Assembly: GCA_947471505.1 (NCBI GenBank)
Contig: CANIWM010000018.1
Span: 1-64,000 of the forward strand
DNA length: 64,000 nt
Source of the DNA: Chthoniobacteraceae bacterium
GTDB lineage: Bacteria > Verrucomicrobiota > Verrucomicrobiia > Chthoniobacterales > Chthoniobacteraceae
Direction of reading: 5' to 3'
Shown here piece by piece: positions 1 to 10,800 of the stretch. The stretch's first letter is position 1. The number at the start of each line of letters is the position of its first letter. The position numbers and the translations under genes are program-made. The notes under the pieces are model-generated. The model worked only from the letters and a program-made list of their open reading frames with translations. It did no database searches and was not told the origin of the DNA.

Positions 1-2
1 CC

Positions 3-44
3 CTCCGCGACCTCCTCAAACCTTCACTTCAACTAGCCGCCTAG
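3..44 (+). CDS. possible C-terminal end of an upstream gene (partial)
   Basis: The first bases read in one frame as LRDLLKPSLQLAA followed by TAG at 42-44, which could be the tail of a gene beginning before the window. No domain can be recognised from 13 residues, and another frame also stays open here, so this is only a possibility. The following bases up to about 168 show no coding sign on either strand. Confidence 0.25.
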   Translation, partial: LRDLLKPSLQLAA

Positions 45-168
45 TTCCCCCCCAGAATCCACAACAATACCTTTCCTTTCCTCATCTTTGACCCGCGCCT
101 TTTGCTGAATCTTGACGGACACTACCCGCCGCCACCGGCGTGATGACGAGTGGAATAGCGCAAAGCGC

Positions 169-280
169 AAAGTAGCTCGCGAGTCCCTTTGCGGCTAAAC
201 ACTACTCGCGAAGCGACCAATCAATTGAAGTAGCGCTTCGCGGGAGGTGCAAAGTCGCGAAGGGACTCGCGAGCTACTTT
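169..280. repeat. imperfect palindrome with GTAGC/GCTAC ends (copy A)
   Basis: The 25-base arm at 169-193 is repeated as its reverse complement at 256-280 with one mismatch; the arms carry GTAGCTCGCGAGTCCC. A smaller inverted pair, CGCGAAGCG at 207-215 and CGCTTCGCG at 234-242, is nested inside. The element lies just downstream of the GT39 gene, which ends at 297 on the minus strand. It resembles the other GTAGC-bounded hairpin arrays of this window in design but not in inner sequence. Confidence 0.8.
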
Positions 281-296
281 CTCCACTACCCCGCCA

Positions 297-1871
297 TCAC
301 TTCCGCATCGCGCGCACTACGACGGCTCGCTCCTCGCCCTTCTCCAGCCCGACGACGGCCTCCTCGGCGATAGCGAACTTCTTACCGAACTTCGCGTAGT
401 CCTTCCCTCGTACGAGGTAATAGGCGGCTTCCGCCGGGGCGGCGGCGGGGTCGGGGATGTAGCGGTAGCTGCCTTCCATATAAAAAAGAACGGCCAGCAG
501 CGGGGCGTAGTCGTCGAGGCTGTAGGCGAGGAGTGGCTTGCCCTCGAGGTGGTCGTCGATGCGCTCGGCGAAGGTGCGGATGTTGTCTTCCTTTTTCATC
601 GCGGGCATAGCGACGGTGGCCATGAGGACGATGCCCATGACGGCGATGAGGCCCGTCCAGATGGTAAGATGGAATGTCTCGTGCAGCTTGCGCCGGAGCT
701 GCATGAGGCAGAGGGAGGCGCCGAGGACGAAGACGATGGCCGGCCCGGAGATCCACATCGGCCTTTCCGCCGATGCGACGATGAATGGCCCGGCGACGGC
801 GCATAGGAAGAGGACAAAGGTGAGCCCGAAGAGCACGTAGCGCCACCAGTGCCGGTAGCGGCGCGGGCAGTTCCAGAGGACAGGCGCGAGGATGAGGCTG
901 AACGGCGCGATGAGCGGCTGAACGTAGCGCGGCAGCACGCCAGGGATGAGGAGCAGGAGGACGAAGCAGACGACGACGGCGTTGCGCGCGCCGGTAAGGA
1001 CGGAGCAACCTCGGGGATACATCGTGTCGTTTATGCCGCGCATCCAGAGCAGCGGGGCGAAGAGCACCCACGGGAGGTGGTTGGCGAGGCCGTTGGGTAT
1101 GTTGAGCAGGTAGCGCTTCACATCCATCTCCGCACCGGTGATGCGCTCGACGAACTGGCGGTTCCACACCCGCCCGGCGTCGCTCGCTGCCACTTGCTGA
1201 AAGTACGGGACAGCCCACGCCGCGATGATGGCGATGAAGATGAGCAGGGCGACACCGTGGGCAGGATCGAGGAGGCGACGGAGCCGCTTTTCCTGCCAAA
1301 GGACGGCGACGACGACGGCATAGAAGAAGAGTAAGTGCAGCGGTGCCTTGGCCAGCAGAGCGAGCGCATTAAACACCATCGGCCACAACCACAGCCGCCA
1401 CGATGAAACACCCCGCGCCCATCCGCTAAGCCATAAGACGATGGCGATGCCGCTGAGCCCGACATAGACGGCCTCTAGCTCGGCGAGCCTGCATTTATCA
1501 ATGGTGGCGGTCTGCGTCATCATCACGATGGCGGCGACGAGAGACTCCTCGGTGATGAGCCAGCCTTGCGTGGCGAGGATCATCACGATGGCCAACGCGA
1601 GCACGCTGAGGACGCTGGGCAGGCGAGCAGCCCACGCATTGTGCCCGAAGACCTTCATGGAGCCCGCGATGCACCATTGCACCAGCGGGGGCTTGCGCAG
1701 GAACGGCTTGCCGCCGACATACGGGACGACCCAGCTCCCGCCCTCCAGCATGGTGACGGCGGGCATGATGCGGCGGCCCTCTTCCCCCTTGAGTTCAGTC
1801 GAGCCCAAGCCGGGCAGGAAGATTCCGGCCCAGAGGGCAAAGACGATAAGGAGCGCAGTGACGCGGTTCAT
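297..1871 (-). CDS. ArnT-like glycosyltransferase, GT39/PMT family
   Basis: Integral membrane glycosyltransferase of 524 aa, expected to move a sugar from a polyprenyl-phosphate carrier onto an envelope acceptor on the periplasmic side. The start is the ATG at 1871, which opens with a hydrophobic segment (MNRVTALLIVFALWAGIFLP); the frame stays open further upstream but only with Arg-rich nonsense from the repeat there. After the first membrane helix comes a loop with the acidic pair E30-E31 and the sequence GKPFLRKPPLVQW, matching the conserved first periplasmic loop of ArnT/PMT proteins. Around ten further hydrophobic helices follow, then a soluble C-terminal tail of about 100 residues. It stands alone, separated from the next minus-strand gene by a palindromic repeat. 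The acceptor cannot be told from sequence; lipid A, protein or polysaccharide are all possible. Confidence 0.85.
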   Translation of the reverse strand: MNRVTALLIVFALWAGIFLPGLGSTELKGEEGRRIMPAVTMLEGGSWVVPYVGGKPFLRKPPLVQWCIAGSMKVFGHNAWAARLPSVLSVLALAIVMILATQGWLITEESLVAAIVMMTQTATIDKCRLAELEAVYVGLSGIAIVLWLSGWARGVSSWRLWLWPMVFNALALLAKAPLHLLFFYAVVVAVLWQEKRLRRLLDPAHGVALLIFIAIIAAWAVPYFQQVAASDAGRVWNRQFVERITGAEMDVKRYLLNIPNGLANHLPWVLFAPLLWMRGINDTMYPRGCSVLTGARNAVVVCFVLLLLIPGVLPRYVQPLIAPFSLILAPVLWNCPRRYRHWWRYVLFGLTFVLFLCAVAGPFIVASAERPMWISGPAIVFVLGASLCLMQLRRKLHETFHLTIWTGLIAVMGIVLMATVAMPAMKKEDNIRTFAERIDDHLEGKPLLAYSLDDYAPLLAVLFYMEGSYRYIPDPAAAPAEAAYYLVRGKDYAKFGKKFAIAEEAVVGLEKGEERAVVVRAMRK

Positions 1872-1921
1872 TGGCGGAAGTTGCGTTAGCGCGGGGGCGT
1901 TGGGGAAGTTCTTTCGGCGAA

Positions 1922-2034
1922 CGTAGCTGCGACGCCCTCGTCGCAGTAAGTGCCTGCGACGCCTCGTCGCACAGGGGGGACAACGGGGGCGAGGCGCCGC
2001 CGACACCCTTCTGCGACGAGGCGTCGCAGCTACG
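1922..2034. repeat. hairpin-array repeat with GTAGC/GCTAC ends (copy B)
   Basis: Three hairpins of one type follow each other: CTGCGACG/CGTCGCAG near 1927-1946, TGCGACG/CGTCGCA near 1955-1971, and CTGCGACG/CGTCGCAG at 2011-2029. The outer arms (from 1922 and to 2034) are reverse complements apart from one extra base. It fills most of the gap between the GT39 start and the stop of the cytochrome gene. Confidence 0.8.
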
Positions 2035-2040
2035 ACCTGC

Positions 2041-4299
2041 CTACTGCTTCCTCCGCAGAAACGGGTCGCTGCCGACGATGGCGGCGATGAGCGTCTGGAT
2101 ACGGAAGCCGTCCGCTTTGGCGCGAGCCATGATGGCGTCGATGGCCGGGCGATCATAGCGCTCCAGCTTGCGGCCCAGTGCGTAAGTGGCCACGTTCTGT
2201 GCGAAGGCGCGGGCGAACTTCTCGCTCTTGAGGTATTTCTTCAGCTCAGGGAAGCCGTCGAGCTTTACCCCGCCGGGCAGCACGGATGCCGTGTCTATGG
2301 GCGTCGGGCCTTCGCGGGTGCGCCACGCGCCGATGGCGTCGAAGTTCTCCAGCGCAAAGCCGACGGGGTCCATCTTCGCGTGGCACCCGGCGCAGTCGGG
2401 GTTCGCGCGGTGCTGCTCTAGGCGCACGCGCATGGTGGCGTCTTTGTCCACCTTCGCGTCCTCCAGCGGCGGGACGTTTGCCGCTGGCGGCGGCGGTGGG
2501 GTGCCGAGGATTTGGTCGAGCACCCACTTGCCCCGAATGACGGGCGAGGTGCGCGTGGGCTGCGATGTGGCGAGGAGCACCGACGCCTGCCCGAGCACGC
2601 CGCCGCGCGGGGAATCGGCGGGGAGCGCGACTCGGCGGAACTCGTCCCCTTTTACGTCGGTGAGCCCGTAGTGCTCGGCGAGGCGCTGGTTGGCGAAGGT
2701 GAAGTCCGCCTCGATGAGGTCGAAAACGGGGCGGTTTTCCCGCAGCACGGCGTCGAAGAACATGCGGGACTCCTGCACCATCGCGTCGCGGAGCGCGTCG
2801 CTGAACTTCGGGAATTTGCGGCGATCAATCTCGATCTCCCCGATGGCACGGAGCTGGAGCCACTGCTCGGCGAAGTTCAGCGCGAACGTCTTTGCACGCG
2901 GGTCTTGCAGCATCCGGGTCGTCTGTTTGTCGAGGTTCCCGCCCGTCAGCAGCTCGCCCCGTGCGGCGAGGTCGAGCAGCGGTTGGTCGGGCATGGAGGA
3001 CCACAGGAAATACGAGAGCCGCGAGGCGACTTCGTAGTCCGTGAGCGGGCGGATGTCCCCGGCCTTCGTGTTCGGCGAGTCGAGTTCCCAACGGAAAAGG
3101 AACGCGGGCGAGCAAAGCACCGCCTGCACGCCGACGCCCACTGCTTCAATGAACGGAGCCTTTTGCGCCAGCACGCCATCCACGAGCTTCGAGAGCTTCG
3201 CCACCTCCGCAGGCGCGACCGGACGGCGATATGCACGCGCGGCAAACGCGCTGAGAAGCTCCCTCGCGACGGCGGATTCCTCGCCGGGCTTGGGCAGCTT
3301 CGTGAAGACGCGGCGGTAGCTCTCAGGGCCATCCTGCGTGACGTGGAGCGGCCCGATGACTTCCACGGACGCGACGAAGAGGTTGCGGTCGCCGCGCAGC
3401 TTCGGGTCCGGGTTGCGCGTGTCGTTGTAGTTGTTCAGGTAGGCGAGGCCGATGCGGTGATCGCCGCCTTTGAGCGTGAGCTTCTTCTCGTATGCCTCCG
3501 CCTTGCGCGACGCCTTTACGCCGAACTCCGCGATGCGCTCGCCATCAATGGAGACCGCCAGCTCGGGCGCTTCCGGCCCGGCCTGTTCGCCGTAAGCCAT
3601 CGCCTTGATGATGTATTCTCCATCGCCCTCGAACTTCCCCTCCGCCATCGCCTCCGCCTCGCGGTAAAAGCCGATCACCGACTTATCAATGGGGCGCACG
3701 TTCTCGTCCTTCGAGGTGAACTGCGTGCCCCGCAGCTTGCGCACGGGGCTCCCCGTTTTCTCCCCGAAGAAAGCCAGCGTGACGATGCGCTCGGCGGCGT
3801 CAATGTAGCGCTCCATGAGGATGGGCGGGAGCGTGAGCGCGTCCGCATTCGTATCGAAACCGTGCGCCGTCTCATCCTGCGGGAAGTCAGCCGGATCGAA
3901 GTCCACCGCCAGCAAATCGCGGATCGTGTTGCGATACTCCGTGCGGTTTAGGCGGCGGATGGTGACGCGACCGGGGTTGTGCGCGTTCGCCGGGTCGGCT
4001 GAAAGCGCGTCATCAATCCAGCGAAGGACGTCCTTCCGCTCGGCCTCGGTCGGCTGCGGTTTCTCCTCCGGCGGCATCTCACGGCTCTCCAGCGCATCGG
4101 CCACTTTCTGCCACGTCTTCGGGTCCGCAAGCACATCAGGCTTCGCGACGAAGGGCTCGAAATTGAAATCCCCCTTCTGCTTTTTCGCCCCGTGGCAATC
4201 GAAGCAATACTGCTTCGCAAACCCACCGAGCCCCGGCGGTACAGCAGCCGAGATGGGCAACACGGAGGCAAGAAAGAGAGCAAGAAAGTGACGGTTCAT
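2041..4299 (-). CDS. planctomycete-type cytochrome, DUF1587/1592/1588/1585 protein
   Basis: Secreted protein of 752 aa. The chosen ATG at 4299 gives a signal peptide (MNRHFLALFLASVLPISAA); the longer frame adds 23 unlikely residues. A heme-attachment motif CFDCH is at about 32-36, in the PSCyt1-like N-terminal domain, followed by the DUF1587, DUF1595-like and DUF1592 regions, a DUF1588 region containing CAGCHAKMDPVGFALENFD, and a C-terminal DUF1585 region ending YALGRKLERYDRP. The family is abundant in Planctomycetes and Verrucomicrobia and is usually paired with a DUF1552 protein, which is absent here. Its biochemical role is not established; an extracytoplasmic redox function tied to polymer breakdown is an inference. 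It is divergent from the cytochrome fusion gene starting at 4481, with a 181-base shared upstream region. Confidence 0.9.
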   Translation of the reverse strand: MNRHFLALFLASVLPISAAVPPGLGGFAKQYCFDCHGAKKQKGDFNFEPFVAKPDVLADPKTWQKVADALESREMPPEEKPQPTEAERKDVLRWIDDALSADPANAHNPGRVTIRRLNRTEYRNTIRDLLAVDFDPADFPQDETAHGFDTNADALTLPPILMERYIDAAERIVTLAFFGEKTGSPVRKLRGTQFTSKDENVRPIDKSVIGFYREAEAMAEGKFEGDGEYIIKAMAYGEQAGPEAPELAVSIDGERIAEFGVKASRKAEAYEKKLTLKGGDHRIGLAYLNNYNDTRNPDPKLRGDRNLFVASVEVIGPLHVTQDGPESYRRVFTKLPKPGEESAVARELLSAFAARAYRRPVAPAEVAKLSKLVDGVLAQKAPFIEAVGVGVQAVLCSPAFLFRWELDSPNTKAGDIRPLTDYEVASRLSYFLWSSMPDQPLLDLAARGELLTGGNLDKQTTRMLQDPRAKTFALNFAEQWLQLRAIGEIEIDRRKFPKFSDALRDAMVQESRMFFDAVLRENRPVFDLIEADFTFANQRLAEHYGLTDVKGDEFRRVALPADSPRGGVLGQASVLLATSQPTRTSPVIRGKWVLDQILGTPPPPPAANVPPLEDAKVDKDATMRVRLEQHRANPDCAGCHAKMDPVGFALENFDAIGAWRTREGPTPIDTASVLPGGVKLDGFPELKKYLKSEKFARAFAQNVATYALGRKLERYDRPAIDAIMARAKADGFRIQTLIAAIVGSDPFLRRKQ

Positions 4300-4480
4300 T
4301 CGCAGCGAAGATGACGCGTGAGACCCCGCGCGCTTAGGGGCGAGTTCCAATTTATCGCTACATTGCACATCCCTTCATCGCGCGCTGGTGGCCGGATAAA
4401 AATGGATCGCGGTTTTGCCCACTCGCCGTTTGTCATTCTCCGAGAACCATGCCTTCATCCCCACAATCCACTTCTTCATC

Positions 4481-7400
4481 ATGAAACGTATTCTTTCCAC
4501 CTGCATCCTTGCTGCGTCATTTTTACCGGGGGCTTTTGCTCAGGATAAAAAGGACGCTGTTTCGCCCAATGGTCTCGTCTTTCAGAAATGGTCCGGTGCC
4601 ATCAATGTGCCGGATCCGGTCGCTTGCTCGGTGGACCCGAAAGGGCGCGTGTATGTGAGCGCGACGACGCGGCGGAAGGTGGGTGATTTGGACATTCGGG
4701 AGCATATGGTGTGGGTGCCGGATGATGTGTCGTTCACGAGCGTGGAGGACAAGAAAGCGTTCTATCACTCCGAACTCGCACCGGGGAAAATGCGATCGCC
4801 GCGAGGCGGGCTGACGGACCGGAATCGCGATGGTTCAATCGATTGGAAGGATCTCACGGACACGACGGAGCGCATCTACCAACTGCGCGACACGGATGGC
4901 GACGGGACGGCGGATAAGATGACGGTTTTTGCCGAGGGGTTTAATACGGAGGTGACCGGGATCGCCGCGGGAGTGCTGTATCACGACGGATGGGTGTATG
5001 CCACGATCGCGCCGGATTTGTGGCGGCTCAAGGACACGGATGATGACGGCGTGGCGGATGTTCGCGAGGTGGTGGCGCATGGCTTCGGCCTGCACATCGG
5101 CTACGCGGGGCACGATATGCACGGTCTGTCGGTGGGGCCCGATGGTCGTATCTACTGGAGCATCGGCGACAAGGGCGTGAATGCGGTGTCGCATGAAGGG
5201 CGGCGCTACTATCATCCGAACGAAGGGTGCGTGATGCGCGTGGAGCCGGACGGATCGGGATTCGAGGTTTTCGCGCACGGCCTGCGCAATCCGCAGGAGC
5301 CGGTGTTCGACGAGCTGGGGGATCTTTTCGCGGTGGATAATGATGCGGATTTCAAAGGGGAGATGGAGCGGTTTGTCTTTATCCCGGAGGCGAGCGATTC
5401 GGGCTGGCGGAACAACTATCAATACATGGGCGGCAAGACGCCGTGGATGCGCGAACGCCTTTCGGAGCCGCGCTGGGACGGGCAGGCGGCCTATCTTTTT
5501 CCGCCGCTCGCGCCATCGACGAACGGGCCAGCGGGGTTCAAGCGCGACCCCGGCACTGCGCTCAGCGATGAGCTGCGAGGGATGTTTTTCCTGAACGAAT
5601 TTCCGTCGGGCCACATGCGGGGATTCCGCGTGGAGCAGGACGGTGCGTCTTTTAAGCGCGGCACGGTAGGGCTGCTTCACCAGGGCGTGATGGGCATCGG
5701 GCTGAGTTGGCATCCGGACGGGTCGCTGTTTTTTGCCGACTGGGCGGGCGGCTATCCGCTCGACGAAAAAGGCGCAGTCTGGCGCGCCGATGTGTCCGGC
5801 GGCGCGGAACTGCCAAAGCGCAAGGAGACGCGCGAGCTGTTGTCGGCGGGTTTTTCCGCGCGGCCCGCAGCGGAGAATGTCGCGTTGCTCGGCCACGCCG
5901 ACCAACGCGTGAGGCAGGGCGCGCAACTCGCGTTGGCATCTCGCGGGGAAAACGCCGCGCTGCTCGCCGCCGCTCGCAATTCAGGCGGAACGCTGCTGAG
6001 CCGAATCCACGGAATCTGGGGCTGCGGGCAACTTTTGCGAAAGCAGAAGCTCGCCGCGAGTGAAGTGCTGCCCTTGCTCGGCGATGCCCAGCCGGAAATT
6101 CGCGCGCAGGCCGCACGAGTGCTGAGCGAGGCAAAGATGACGCCGGAGGAAGCGCGCAAATTGATTCCACTGCTCGCAGACGCCGCCCCGAGGGTGCGCT
6201 TTCACGCCGCCATCGCGTTGGGAAGATTGCGCGAAGCAACCGCTGTCGAACTGTTGCTGAAACTCGCGGAACGCGAAGGTGCGGACCCCGTGATGCGTCA
6301 CGCCGCGGTGACGGGACTGACCGAATGCGCGACTGCCGCGCAACTCGCAGCGCAGGCGAAATCGCCGTCGTTGGAAGTGCGGCTCGCGAGTGTAGTTGCT
6401 CTTCGGCGTCAGGCGGCGCCGGAGGCCGAGGCGTTTTTGCACGACGCGGAAGTTAGAGTAATCAGCGAGGCGGCGCGCGCCATTTACGACAACATGGGAA
6501 TCCCCGCCGCACTGCCCGCTCTGGCTGCCATTGCCCCTTCACCCGCACTCGACGAGCCCGCGATGCTCCGCGCCGTGAATGCCGCGTTGCGCGTCGGCAC
6601 CGCAGAAGCCGCCGAGCGCCTCATCGGACTCGCTCTCGACGCTTCGGCTAAAAAAGAAACACGCGCCGAAGCGCTGGCCGTTTTACTCGCATGGAAAAAT
6701 CCACCGCGTCTCGACCGGGCGGATGGTTACGGTCGCAAGTTTGCGCCCGCGTCCATCGAGGCCGTGCTCGCCGCCAAACTCGACCTATTGCTCGCGCTCA
6801 CCGATGCCGGACTCAAAACCACCGCCGTACAAATCGTCATCGCACATTCGCTGAAAGCGAAGCCCGAGCAGATCGCCGGAATCGTCGCCGACAAGACCGC
6901 CGCCGCCGCGTTGCGCGCCGAAGCCCTCCGCCTCATGAGCGGCGGCGACCGCACCAACGCCGCGTGGAAAACCGCACTCGACATCGCCCTGACCGACGCA
7001 AGCCCGGAGCCCCTCCGCGAAGCCGCCCGGGAGCTCCTCCTGCCCGACCAGCCAGAGAGGCTCGTCGCCGTCGCCGAGGCTGTGCTGAAAAGCGGCCGCC
7101 CCGCCGAGCGCCAGCAGATCATCGCACTGCTCGCCCGCGCCGCCCTCGCCGAAGCCGATGCAATTCTCGACCGCCTCGGCAAATCCCTCGTCGCCGGCGA
7201 AACCCACACAACTCTCCAGCTCGATGTGCTCGAAGCCCTGCAAGCCCGCGCCACCGCAAACCCTGCGCTCGCCAAGCTCGCCGAGCAATACACCGCCGCC
7301 CCGCAAGGCGTGACGCACCGCGAGCTTCTCGAAGGTGGTAACGCAATCGCTGGACGCGACATCGTGCAAAACAACCTCGGCGCGAATTGCCTCGCCTGCC

Positions 7401-7777
7401 ACGCAATCACGAAAGAAGGCAGCACCGTCGGCCCAAATCTCGAGAACATCGGCACCCAGCGCGACCGCCCGTATTTGCTCGAATCACTGCTCAGTCCGTC
7501 GGCAGCCATCGCTCCCGGCTACGGCATCGCCACGTATTCGCTCCGCGACAAAACGGACATCGCCGGAACGCCGGTCAAAGAAACACCCGAAGCGATCACA
7601 GTCCGCCTGCCCGACGGGAAAGACCGCATCATTCAGCGCAGCGAAATCGTCAGCCAGACGCCGCCCGTCTCCGTCATGCCGCCGATGCTCGGCATCCTGA
7701 AACCTCGCGAAGTCCGTGACGTCGTAGCATTCCTCGCGAAGCTGACGCCGCAGGCGAAGAAGAAGGACGAGCACTGA
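4481..7777 (+). CDS. secreted propeller-HEAT-cytochrome c protein (PVC-type dehydrogenase-like)
   Basis: Large exported protein of 1098 aa. The ATG at 4481 begins a signal peptide ending near GAFAQ; the open frame before it lacks such features. Residues about 35-440 form a sugar-dehydrogenase-like beta propeller (VDPKGRVYVSATT, VGPDGRIYWSIGDKG), followed by alpha-helical HEAT-like repeats rich in Ala/Leu (about 470-930) and a C-terminal cytochrome c domain with CLACH at about 970-974 and a possible distal ligand in the VMPPMLG stretch. This is the membrane-bound dehydrogenase / PVC heme-binding architecture. Members are thought to oxidise sugars or related substrates and pass electrons to heme, but substrate specificity is unknown. 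It is oriented convergently with the next giant cytochrome gene (gap 61 bases). Confidence 0.9.
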   Translation: MKRILSTCILAASFLPGAFAQDKKDAVSPNGLVFQKWSGAINVPDPVACSVDPKGRVYVSATTRRKVGDLDIREHMVWVPDDVSFTSVEDKKAFYHSELAPGKMRSPRGGLTDRNRDGSIDWKDLTDTTERIYQLRDTDGDGTADKMTVFAEGFNTEVTGIAAGVLYHDGWVYATIAPDLWRLKDTDDDGVADVREVVAHGFGLHIGYAGHDMHGLSVGPDGRIYWSIGDKGVNAVSHEGRRYYHPNEGCVMRVEPDGSGFEVFAHGLRNPQEPVFDELGDLFAVDNDADFKGEMERFVFIPEASDSGWRNNYQYMGGKTPWMRERLSEPRWDGQAAYLFPPLAPSTNGPAGFKRDPGTALSDELRGMFFLNEFPSGHMRGFRVEQDGASFKRGTVGLLHQGVMGIGLSWHPDGSLFFADWAGGYPLDEKGAVWRADVSGGAELPKRKETRELLSAGFSARPAAENVALLGHADQRVRQGAQLALASRGENAALLAAARNSGGTLLSRIHGIWGCGQLLRKQKLAASEVLPLLGDAQPEIRAQAARVLSEAKMTPEEARKLIPLLADAAPRVRFHAAIALGRLREATAVELLLKLAEREGADPVMRHAAVTGLTECATAAQLAAQAKSPSLEVRLASVVALRRQAAPEAEAFLHDAEVRVISEAARAIYDNMGIPAALPALAAIAPSPALDEPAMLRAVNAALRVGTAEAAERLIGLALDASAKKETRAEALAVLLAWKNPPRLDRADGYGRKFAPASIEAVLAAKLDLLLALTDAGLKTTAVQIVIAHSLKAKPEQIAGIVADKTAAAALRAEALRLMSGGDRTNAAWKTALDIALTDASPEPLREAARELLLPDQPERLVAVAEAVLKSGRPAERQQIIALLARAALAEADAILDRLGKSLVAGETHTTLQLDVLEALQARATANPALAKLAEQYTAAPQGVTHRELLEGGNAIAGRDIVQNNLGANCLACHAITKEGSTVGPNLENIGTQRDRPYLLESLLSPSAAIAPGYGIATYSLRDKTDIAGTPVKETPEAITVRLPDGKDRIIQRSEIVSQTPPVSVMPPMLGILKPREVRDVVAFLAKLTPQAKKKDEH

Positions 7778-7838
7778 GAAAACGGGAAAGGAAGGAGAGT
7801 CGCGCTCCGCCCATAGACATCAACTTTGGGTGAAGCTG

Positions 7839-10800
7839 CTACTTCAGCGGGTGCTCCTTCAGCAGTTCGGCGGCGTTGTAGAACATCACGCGGCCTTTGG
7901 TGGCTGCGCGGACTTTTTGGACTTCGTCGGGTGCAATGGGGTCGGCCTTGTTGCCAAAGCTGTTCCGCACATACGTGAGAACGGCAGCCATTTCGTTGTC
8001 GTTCAACATCCCGCCGAATGGGGTCATAGGGACTTGGCCGTCGTATTTCTTGCCGTCCACTTCCATCGGTCCCATGAGGCCATACATCGCCAGTTTGATG
8101 AGGCGCTCCTTGTCGCCTGCGACCCACGGGCTCTTCTCGATCGCGGGGAAGCTCGGAGCGAGGCCCTTGCCGTCGGCTTGATGGCAGGTGACGCAGTGTC
8201 CTTCGCGGACGTAGATTTTTTGGCCAGCGAGGAACTGTTCCTGGCCTTTGGCATCGAGATGCGTCGGGGCTTTTGCGACGGCGAAATCGGGCTGCTCGAC
8301 TTCGGCGACTCCGTTGAGCCGGTCGGACGCTGTCTTCACCACTTTAACGCTCCAAACGTCGGTGGGCTTGCTTGCGGCGATGGCGACGATCTTTTTTGCG
8401 GCAGCGGTATCCGGCAGCCATGAGGCGGCGACGGTGGCTTCGAGGCGGACTCGCCCATCTTCATCGGCGGCGGCCTTTTCTAAAAGAGCGGCGTATCCTG
8501 CGATGCGGTGGGTGTTGTAGCGCAGCACGCGAACGGCGGCGGCGCGGGCGTGCGCATCGGTGCTGGCGAGAAGTTCGCGGAGGAGTCCATCATCGGCGGC
8601 GTTCATGCCCCACGTGGTCCAGAGCGCTTCGAGTTTTGCGTGGACATCGGTTTGCGCGGCAGCCCAGGTTTTCACAGCGGGTAGGACTTCGCTGGCGGGA
8701 CGCGCGCGGAGTTCGCGGCGCGTGCGGTAGCGGGTGCGGGACTCGGGTTCCTTCAAGTTTTCGAGCAAGGCTTTGACGCTGGCTTCGGCGACTTGCACGG
8801 GCTTTACGAGCGGGCGGCTCGGGTAGGTGATTCGGTAGATGCGGCCGTGGACGTGATCGCGGAGCGGGTCGCGGGCGTTGTGCTGCATGTGGCCGATGAG
8901 GACGTTGTGCCAGTCGATGACGTAGAGCGAGCCGTCGGGCGCGAACTCAAGGTCCACGGGGCGGAAGTTCCCGTCTTTGCTCTGGAGCAGATTTTGACGG
9001 AAAGTCGTCTTCCATCCAGTGCCGTCATCTTCGATCTGATGCTGCTTGATGCCGAGGAATCCTATGTTGTTGCAAAGGACAATGTCGCCTTGCACTTCGT
9101 CTGGAAAGTGACGCGAGGAAATGATCTCGAGACCGGAGGTAGGACGCACTTTTTCGGAGGCTGGAATGAGATCAATCGTCGCCGGAGTTTTACTTCCGAA
9201 GGTCGGTTTCACCTGCATCGGAAGCGCCCAGTTCATGCTCGTGCCGGAGGTGTGGAGCAGGAAGTCCTGGCCCCACTTGTCGAACACATAGCCCCACGGA
9301 TTTGGAATGCTCATCTGGATGGTTCGCTCCAACTGCCCGCGCTGCGGGCTGTAGCGGAAGAAGCCGCCATCCACGCAACGCACAGGGCCGTATGGGGTCT
9401 CGATGTTTGAGTGCAAAAAGACACCTTCGCAGAGCATGAACGCGCCGCTCGGATCCGCTGTGTAAGCACTGATTGCGTGATGCGTGTCGTGCGTGTCGAA
9501 GCCGCCGAGAATGATCTCTTTACGGTCGGCTTTATCGTCGCCATTAGTGTCGGTAAGGAGCACGAGATTCGGCTCCTGGGAGAGATAGACACCCTCTGGC
9601 GCAAACTCGAAACCGATGGGTAAATAGAGGTGATCGGCGAAGACGATCTCCTTGTCTGCTTTGCCATCGCCGTTGGTGTCTTCGTAAATAAGAATCTTGT
9701 CGTTTGGCAGAGCATCGCCGGGACGATACGCTGGATAAGTCGGCATCGTGGCGACCCAAAGCCGACCTTTGTTGTCGAAGGACATCTGCATGGGGTTAGC
9801 CAAATTCGGGAACTCTTTCTCGCTGGCAAAAAGCTCCACTTTATAGCCCTCAGGCACCGTCAGGGACTTCACTGCGTCTTCCCCGTACAGATACGTTTCG
9901 CTGCCGTTCTTCACGCTCGGCTGGTAGTTCGTGGGCACCGGCGGCAGCGCGTGGGTCTTGCTGTCATCCACAGCGAGGCTCGTCTTTTTCCCAGTGGCGA
10001 CATCGTGAATTAAAGTGTCGCGCAACGCAGTCATCTCACGGTCTTTCTGCACTTCGTCGGGATAATTCTGCGGGCCATACGGATTGTAGCGTCGGCCATA
10101 AGCATGAACGCCGTTTACAAGATTGTAGTCGTTGTTCCAAAAGTAATCCTTCGCTTGCACCGCCTTGTGGACTAGCTCCGGGGCGGCCTTGGACACGCGG
10201 GCTTGATTTCCATACATGCCGGACAAAAGCATGGTCGCGACTTGCTGATAGCCTTCGTCGTTCGGCACAAATCCGCCAGTCGTGAGAGGTTTTCCCGCCT
10301 TCGCGAAGAGAGCCTTTGTCGGCGAGAACAAGTCTATAAAAGTGAGGCCGTTCTTTTTGGCGACAGCTCCCACAGCGGCGGAATATAGAACCAGATTTGC
10401 GTTCTCCTTTTCGCCATTCGGCAAGTCGCGTTTTGCCGATTGGTTTTCAAACGCAATCGGCGAGACGAGCACGAGGCGCGGCGCCGCTTGGCCGTTGTAG
10501 GCTTTGCTCAGCGTGTGCTGAACCCATGCGTCGAGTTCCGCCTGGAAGTTCGCGACCTTGCTGGGTCCGTCGAACGATTCGTTGTAGCCAAAGAACGCGA
10601 CGATGGTGTCTGCTTTGAGATGGGTGAGCCATTGATCTGGCGTGGGATAAAAGCCCTGCCCGTTGTGAACTTTCAGTTCGGGATGAAACTTCTCTGCGCC
10701 CGGAAAAGCCCACTGCGAGTTCCTCGAGGGATGGGGACGAAAGCCGGGCGTGTCGCCGACATGTCCCATATTGCGGAAAAACAAATCGTTCGCCGGATAG

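Noticed and set aside
2512-3951. 479-codon open frame opposite the planctomycete cytochrome gene
   Set aside because: It has no recognisable domain, its residues are dominated by Arg/Glu/Leu of the antisense type, and the opposite strand codes for a clear protein family.
7778-7838. intrinsic terminator between the two convergent cytochrome genes
   Set aside because: No stable hairpin followed by a T-run was found in the 61 bases.
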